Under the pieces are notes generated by a model. The model worked only from the letters and a program-made list of their open reading frames with translations, had not been told where the DNA came from and did no database searches. From CALAED01 sp035765195 (GTDB taxonomy: Bacteria > Actinomycetota > Actinomycetes > Streptosporangiales > Streptosporangiaceae): a stretch of 64,000 nt of DNA. The translations under genes and the position numbers were made by a program. Shown in pieces: positions 61,780 through 64,000 of this stretch. Location: positions 496,001 through 560,000 of the forward strand of contig DASTYC010000038.1 of assembly GCA_035765195.1 (NCBI GenBank). The letters run 5' to 3'. The first letter of the stretch is position 1. Each line of letters opens with the position of its first letter.

Positions 61780-63256
61780 CATCGAGCTGCTCGACGTCTC
61801 GATCCGCGACGGCAACCAGAGCCTGTGGGGCGCCACCGGGCTCACCACGCCCCAGATCCTCCAGATCGCCCCGATCATGGACCGGGTCGGCTTCCGGGCC
61901 CTCGACTTCACCTCCAGCACGCACATGGGCGTGGCGGTGCGCACCCACCGCGAGAACCCGTGGGAGCGCATCCGGCTGACGCACGCGGCGATGCCGAACA
62001 CGCCGCTGCAGTTCATCGGCACCGGCTTCCGCTTCATCTCATGGGAGACCGTGCACCCGGAGCTGATGCGGCTGGCCTACGAGCGTCTCGTCGCGTCCGG
62101 CATGTCGCGCTTCGTCGTCCTCGACCCCATGCACGACATGGACGCGGTACGCGCCTCAGCCCGCACGCTGCGGGAGGTGGGCGCGGCGGAGATCATCGCG
62201 GCGTTGACGTTCACGATCAGCGCGGTGCACGACGACGCCTACTACGCGGACCTCGCCGGGCAGATGGCGGCCTGCCCGGACATCGACCGGGTCTACATCA
62301 AGGACCCGGCCGGGCTGCTGGCGCCGGAGCGGGCGCGCACGCTGATCCCGGCGGTGCGCGCCAGGCTCGCGGGCACGCCGCTGGAGCTGCACGCGCACTG
62401 CACGATCGGGCTCTCGCCGCTGACCTATCTGGCCGCCGCCGAGCTCGGCGTGGCGGTACTGCAGGTCGCGTGCGGGCCGCTGGCCGGCGGCAGCTCGCTG
62501 CCCGACGCGCAGCGGGTGGTCGCCAACCTGCGCGAGCTGGGGCACACGGTCGACATCGACGATCGGCTGCTCGGGCGCGTCGCCGACTACTTCACCCGAC
62601 TCGCCGCCGCCGAGTCGCTGCCGGCGGGGACGCCGCAGGACTACGACGCCTCGTTCCTGCGCCACCAGGTGGCCGGCGGGGTCATGACGACGCTGCGCCG
62701 CCAACTGGCGGAGCTCGGCCTCGCCGACCGCTTCGAGGAGGTCATCGACGAGGTCGTCCGGGTGCGGGCGGAGCTGGGCTATCCGATCATGGTCACGCCG
62801 TTCCCGCAGATCGTCTGCTCGCAGGCGCTCTACAACGTGATCGGAGCCGAGCGGTACGGCAACGTCCCCGACCAGGTGATCCGCTACGTGCTGGGCAGTT
62901 TCGGCCGGCCCACGGCGCCGGTCGACCCCGATGTGCGCGACCGCATCCTGTCTCGCCGGAGGGCCGCCGAGCTGCGGGCAGAGCCGCCGCCGTCGCCGCC
63001 CGCCGAGCTGCGCAAGCGCTTCGCGCCCGGCATCTCGGACGAGGAGCTGCTGCTGCGCGCGACCATGCCCGGCGATCAGGTCGACGCGATGCTCGCCGCC
63101 GGGCCGGCGAAGCGGCACTACAACCCGGATCTCAAGGGAGTCCTCGATTTGCTACGCGAGCTGCGGACCCGACCCGCCGTCAGCGACCTGATCATCGACA
63201 AGCCCGGTTTCCGGCTGGAGCTGCGCTCAGCCGGCGAGGAGACCGGCCGTGCCTGA
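61772..63256 (+). CDS. Pyruvate-carboxylase / oxaloacetate-decarboxylase-type carboxyltransferase
   Basis: 494 residues from GTG at 61772. Motifs of the PYC/OADA TIM barrel: SIRDGNQSLWGATGL, MDRVGFRALDFTSS, NPWERIR, MPNTPLQFIGTG, the carbamylated-Lys motif YIKDPAGLL, and the metal HxH in ELHAHCTIGLSPLTYL. The C-terminal conserved domain (HQVAGGVMTTLRRQLAELGL, VTPFPQIVCSQALYNV) follows. There is no attached biotin domain. Normally such enzymes carboxylate pyruvate. Several residues around GATF-type positions differ (SSTHMGVAV), which may fit a ketone or phosphoenol acceptor. Its last 35 residues resemble the N-terminal segment of the carrier. Confidence 0.85.
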   Translation: MADIELLDVSIRDGNQSLWGATGLTTPQILQIAPIMDRVGFRALDFTSSTHMGVAVRTHRENPWERIRLTHAAMPNTPLQFIGTGFRFISWETVHPELMRLAYERLVASGMSRFVVLDPMHDMDAVRASARTLREVGAAEIIAALTFTISAVHDDAYYADLAGQMAACPDIDRVYIKDPAGLLAPERARTLIPAVRARLAGTPLELHAHCTIGLSPLTYLAAAELGVAVLQVACGPLAGGSSLPDAQRVVANLRELGHTVDIDDRLLGRVADYFTRLAAAESLPAGTPQDYDASFLRHQVAGGVMTTLRRQLAELGLADRFEEVIDEVVRVRAELGYPIMVTPFPQIVCSQALYNVIGAERYGNVPDQVIRYVLGSFGRPTAPVDPDVRDRILSRRRAAELRAEPPPSPPAELRKRFAPGISDEELLLRATMPGDQVDAMLAAGPAKRHYNPDLKGVLDLLRELRTRPAVSDLIIDKPGFRLELRSAGEETGRA

Positions 63257-64000
63257 CCGCCGCGTTCCCGCGCAGATCCGCGAGCGGCTGAGCGCCGTCC
63301 GCGGGTTCGTGTTCGACATGGACGGCACGCTGGTGCTGGGCGACCGGCGCAACCACGCGCTCCGGCCGCTGCCGGGGGCGATCGACGTCACCGAGCGGCT
63401 CGGCGAGCGCGGCATACCGTACGTCATCGTCACCAACGGCACCACACGTACGCCGCAGGAGTACGCCGGCACGCTACGCGAGATCGGCTTCGACGTCGAA
63501 GACGACGAGGTGATCACGCCGGCGACGAGCGCGGTCGATGTGTTCGCCCGGCAGGGGCATCGCCGGGTGCTGGTGCTGGGCAACGAAGGGCTGATCCATC
63601 CGTTGTGGGCGGCCGGCGTCGAGGTCGTGGCGCCCACCGGTCGCCCGACGGCCGACGCCGTGCTCGTCGGCTGGTACCCGGAGTTCACGATGCCGGCCCT
63701 CGAGTCGGCCTGCCACGCCGTCTGGAACGGCGCCGCCCTCTACAGCTGCTCGCAGTCGATGTTCTTCGCCACCGCGGACGGCCGCGCGCTGGGCACGTCC
63801 CGCGCCATCTCCGCGATGATCATGAGCCTGACCGAATGCGACGTGGAGATCGTCGGCAAGCCGTCGCTGCACGCGCTGCGCTGCGCGGCCGACCGGCTCG
63901 GCGTGGCCACGGCCGAGCTGGCGGTCGTGGGCGACGACCCAGAGCTGGAGGTGCCGATGGCGCACCGCGGGGCCTCGCTGGCCATCGCGGTGAGCACCGG
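63249..64000 (+). CDS. HAD-superfamily IIA (NagD-like) phosphatase, incomplete at window end
   Basis: At least 250 residues from GTG at 63249, overlapping the carboxyltransferase by 8 bases; the end is outside the window. Motif I is VFDMDGTLVLGD with both Asp, motif II VTNGTTRTPQEYA, and the late Lys and Asp are in IVGKPS and VVGDDPELE. The cap region lies between motifs II and III, as in NagD and 4-nitrophenylphosphatase-like enzymes. In this operon it could hydrolyse a dead-end or overflow phosphoenol or phosphate ester made by the PEP-synthase-like pair. Confidence 0.82.
   Translation, partial: MPDRRVPAQIRERLSAVRGFVFDMDGTLVLGDRRNHALRPLPGAIDVTERLGERGIPYVIVTNGTTRTPQEYAGTLREIGFDVEDDEVITPATSAVDVFARQGHRRVLVLGNEGLIHPLWAAGVEVVAPTGRPTADAVLVGWYPEFTMPALESACHAVWNGAALYSCSQSMFFATADGRALGTSRAISAMIMSLTECDVEIVGKPSLHALRCAADRLGVATAELAVVGDDPELEVPMAHRGASLAIAVST

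Noticed and set aside
61772..63256. Plain pyruvate carboxylase or oxaloacetate decarboxylase
   Set aside because: Not excluded, but less favoured: it has no fused biotin domain or membrane partners, and the operon pairs it with PEP-synthase-like subunits and acetoacetyl-CoA synthetase.
1..64000. CRISPR arrays, tRNA or rRNA genes and intact insertion sequences
   Set aside because: I scanned for regular spacer-repeat patterns, tRNA-like clover sequences and transposase motifs and found none; this was by eye and is not a substitute for dedicated searches.

Overview
The window is very GC-rich DNA with dense genes, many GTG/TTG starts, GGAGG-type ribosome sites and frequent 1-8 base overlaps between genes. 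The gene families present (DUF3052, F420-type LLM oxidoreductase, paired FtsX permeases, ECF sigma/anti-sigma pairs, CBM2 exo-enzymes, DUF1996 proteins, CHAT/STAND conflict proteins, cytochromes P450) point to a soil- or litter-type filamentous actinobacterium. A Streptosporangiales-like genome is my best guess, not a proven assignment. I saw no rRNA, tRNA, CRISPR array or intact insertion sequence.

Layout. 1-2.5 kb: DUF3052 fragment, cutA and a secreted gamma-glutamyltransferase. 2.5-6.7 kb: a secreted fibronectin-III protein, a galB/galC-like pair (last steps of 4,5-type protocatechuate or gallate breakdown) and a divergent DUF1932 dehydrogenase. 6.7-14.4 kb: a four-gene FtsX-type ABC exporter operon. 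14.4-19.5 kb: a conflict or immunity module: an HTH/TPR protein, a small EACC1-like protein, and a 1154-residue CHAT protease-STAND NTPase-TPR protein. 19.5-20.6 kb: a graveyard of gene fragments copied from both neighbours. 20.6-31.3 kb: secreted esterase-CBM2, DUF2207 membrane protein, YciI-like protein, P450 + aldo/keto reductase, sigma/anti-sigma pair, GH13 and GH20. 31.5-35.4 kb: a large DUF4011 helicase-nuclease. 35.7-45.6 kb: a plant-wall and cell-surface block (two DUF1996 proteins, expansin-CBM2, GH31, GH28, a fused lipoprotein). 45.8-47.1 kb: a second sigma/anti-sigma pair. 47.8-51.4 kb: a compact P450-aminotransferase-amidinotransferase operon that looks like a small natural-product pathway. 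51.5-53.2 kb: Mut7-C RNase-like protein and an LLM oxidoreductase.

The most interesting region is 53.4-64 kb. Acetoacetyl-CoA synthetase is followed by a 606-residue protein carrying a PEP-synthase-type phosphohistidine domain. After a TetR/cupin pair comes a 353-residue PEP-synthase ATP-grasp half, and then a biotin carrier, a biotin carboxylase, a pyruvate-carboxylase-type carboxyltransferase and a HAD phosphatase, all overlapping by 4-8 bases or nearly touching. The two PEP-synthase halves match the split and sizes of phenylphosphate synthase. My hypothesis is that this is an undescribed ketone (acetone-type) carboxylation system. The ketone enol would be phosphorylated, the activated carbon carboxylated by a stand-alone biotin system, and the acetoacetate captured as acetoacetyl-CoA. 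This is inference from gene content; the substrate is not shown by sequence.
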